From: an uncultured beta proteobacterium
GTDB lineage: Bacteria > Pseudomonadota > Gammaproteobacteria > Burkholderiales > Burkholderiaceae_C
DNA length: 7,058 nucleotides
Assembly: GCA_903958915.1 (NCBI GenBank)
Contig: CAJBVC010000980.1
Location: 1-7,058 of the forward strand
Reading direction: 5' to 3'
A program made the position numbers and the translations under genes. Position 1 is the stretch's first letter. Each line of letters starts with the position of its first letter. Below the pieces are notes generated by a model, which ran no database searches, was not told the origin of the DNA, and saw only the letters and a list, made by a program, of their open reading frames with translations. Below, one piece after another: positions 6,346 to 7,058 of the stretch.

Positions 6346-6434
6346 GTGAAGTGGTTTGCGTAAAGTCCAAACACCGCGCTTTCACACAACGTGGACGGCC
6401 TGGTGATACTTCAACCAAAGGACAACGACAAATC

Positions 6435-6854
6435 ATGAAAACCACAACATTTAGTATTGGCATCCTCCTCGCGGTCACTGCTTGCGGCACCTGGGCGGAC
6501 GTGGCTTCACGAGTGCAGGAGTCCAATTCAACCACCCACGAAGGCGTATTGGCTTATGTGCGCGACGCCAGTCCCCAAGGCCGCAAGACGGAGCGGTCTC
6601 TCCTTGGCGAGGACTTGCGCAAAGTGAGCGCGGCGGCACCAGGCTTTCTGATTCAAATTGTGGGGCCCGAAGAGATACCCGGTGGCGCGCTGCCAGGCAG
6701 CGTCGTCATTCTGACGCCGAGCGGCGACAAGGTGGTGGCCGCGCGGCCGGGTCCCATCACGACCGCTGATTTGCGCTCGCTAGTCGCCAGTGCCAGCGTC
6801 GCATTGCAATCGGATTCGGTAGCAGCCGTGCCGTACTTTGAATACGACCACTGA
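6435..6854 (+). CDS. Small exported protein or lipoprotein of unknown family
   Basis: 139 residues. ATG at 6435 is preceded by AAAGGA with a somewhat long 12-nt spacer. The frame is open 32 codons further upstream to 6339, but that part has no signal sequence and crosses the promoter region. The N-terminus is a signal peptide (MKTTTFSIGILLAVTACGTWA-D). VTAC matches a lipobox with Cys17, so it may be lipidated; otherwise signal peptidase I could cut after Ala21. The mature part includes HEGVLAYVRDASPQGRKTER, GEDLRKVSAAAPGFLIQIVG, GALPGSVVILTPSGDKVVAA and the C-terminus AAVPYFEYDH; there are no further cysteines. I do not recognise the family. It has its own upstream region of about 124 bp carrying conserved element copy 2, so it is probably a separately regulated output of the preceding signalling operon. 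Confidence 0.8.
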   Translation: MKTTTFSIGILLAVTACGTWADVASRVQESNSTTHEGVLAYVRDASPQGRKTERSLLGEDLRKVSAAAPGFLIQIVGPEEIPGGALPGSVVILTPSGDKVVAARPGPITTADLRSLVASASVALQSDSVAAVPYFEYDH

Positions 6855-6865
6855 TAGCGAAGCAG

Positions 6866-6879
6866 TACCATGCATGGTA
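6866..6879. repeat. 14-bp perfect palindrome downstream of the small exported protein
   Basis: TACCATGCATGGTA lies 12 bp after the stop codon at 6854. As a hairpin it gives only a 5-bp stem with a TGCA loop, and no T-run follows, so it is a poor intrinsic terminator. It could be a protein-binding site or chance. Between here and 6987 I see no supported gene. Confidence 0.35.
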
Positions 6880-6986
6880 GTAGCGCAACAGGATTGGACA
6901 GCGTATGGATCGATGTCATTGCGTGGGTCTTCTTGGTTGCAAACACAGGGCGTCTACTGGCCTAACCGCAGCAATGTGCGCTCCGG

Positions 6987-7058
6987 TTAATCCTCAATCT
7001 TGTAGCCCTGTTCACGGAAGATACAAAGACAAGCGTCCACCACATCACCATCCAATGA
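6987..7058 (-). CDS. C-terminal end of an unidentified gene entering from the right
   Basis: Reading the minus strand in from the window edge, one frame gives 23 residues (SLDGDVVDACLC, then IFREQGYKIED) and a TAA at 6989-6987. The composition is protein-like, with alternating acidic and hydrophobic residues and a plausible amphipathic end. It is too short to assign a family, and a chance open frame of this length is not excluded. The gene would be convergent with the small exported protein gene, about 130 bp apart. Confidence 0.4.
   Translation of the reverse strand, partial: SLDGDVVDACLCIFREQGYKIED

Noticed and set aside
6963..6989. TAACCG...CGGTTA inverted repeat as a terminator
   Set aside because: The stem is only 6 bp with a 15-base loop and there is no T-run on either strand.
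6905..7058. Plus-strand open frame of about 51 codons running to the window edge
   Set aside because: It has no ribosome site and an unnatural His/Cys-rich translation; the minus-strand frame ending at 6987 looks more protein-like.

Overview
The window looks like chromosomal DNA of a GC-rich beta-proteobacterium, most likely Burkholderiales (Rhodoferax/Comamonadaceae-like). This is inferred from base composition, from GTG starts, and from the 'HDLRQPxHA' style of histidine kinase that is frequent in that order. No rRNA, tRNA, transposase, integrase or CRISPR was seen.

Layout. (1) Positions 1-1735, minus strand: a probable two-gene envelope operon. The first gene encodes a secreted protein with a FecR-like domain and a fibronectin-III-like domain. 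The second encodes an exported protein built of kinesin-light-chain-type TPRs, which runs off the left edge. Its repeats are an exact 126-bp (42-codon) tandem array and the leftmost copies are nearly identical. (2) Positions 1736-2084: a divergent intergenic region. (3) Positions 2085-6310, plus strand: a tightly overlapping four-gene signalling operon. It encodes a periplasmic ABC-type substrate-binding protein (PF04392-like) with no permease or ATPase beside it, a membrane hybrid histidine kinase with a receiver domain, a NarL/LuxR-type response regulator, and a second, short membrane histidine kinase with a contracted ATP lid. (4) Positions 6435-6854, plus strand: a small exported protein or lipoprotein of unknown family. 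(5) Positions 6987-7058, minus strand: probably the last 23 codons of another gene.

How it may work together. The binding protein probably captures or senses a ligand in the periplasm and informs the hybrid kinase. The response regulator would be the DNA-binding output, and the second kinase an extra input or a phosphatase. The most interesting signal is a 23-bp element (20/23 identical, with 15 contiguous identical bases including the palindrome TGACCGGTCA). It lies about 95-100 bp upstream of the start codon of both flanking transcription units, in the same orientation relative to each. It has the half-site layout GTCA-N4-TGAC-CG-GTCA. I propose it as the operator of this response regulator, making the FecR/TPR operon and the small exported protein its regulon. 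The element is seen in the sequence; the regulatory assignment is inference.
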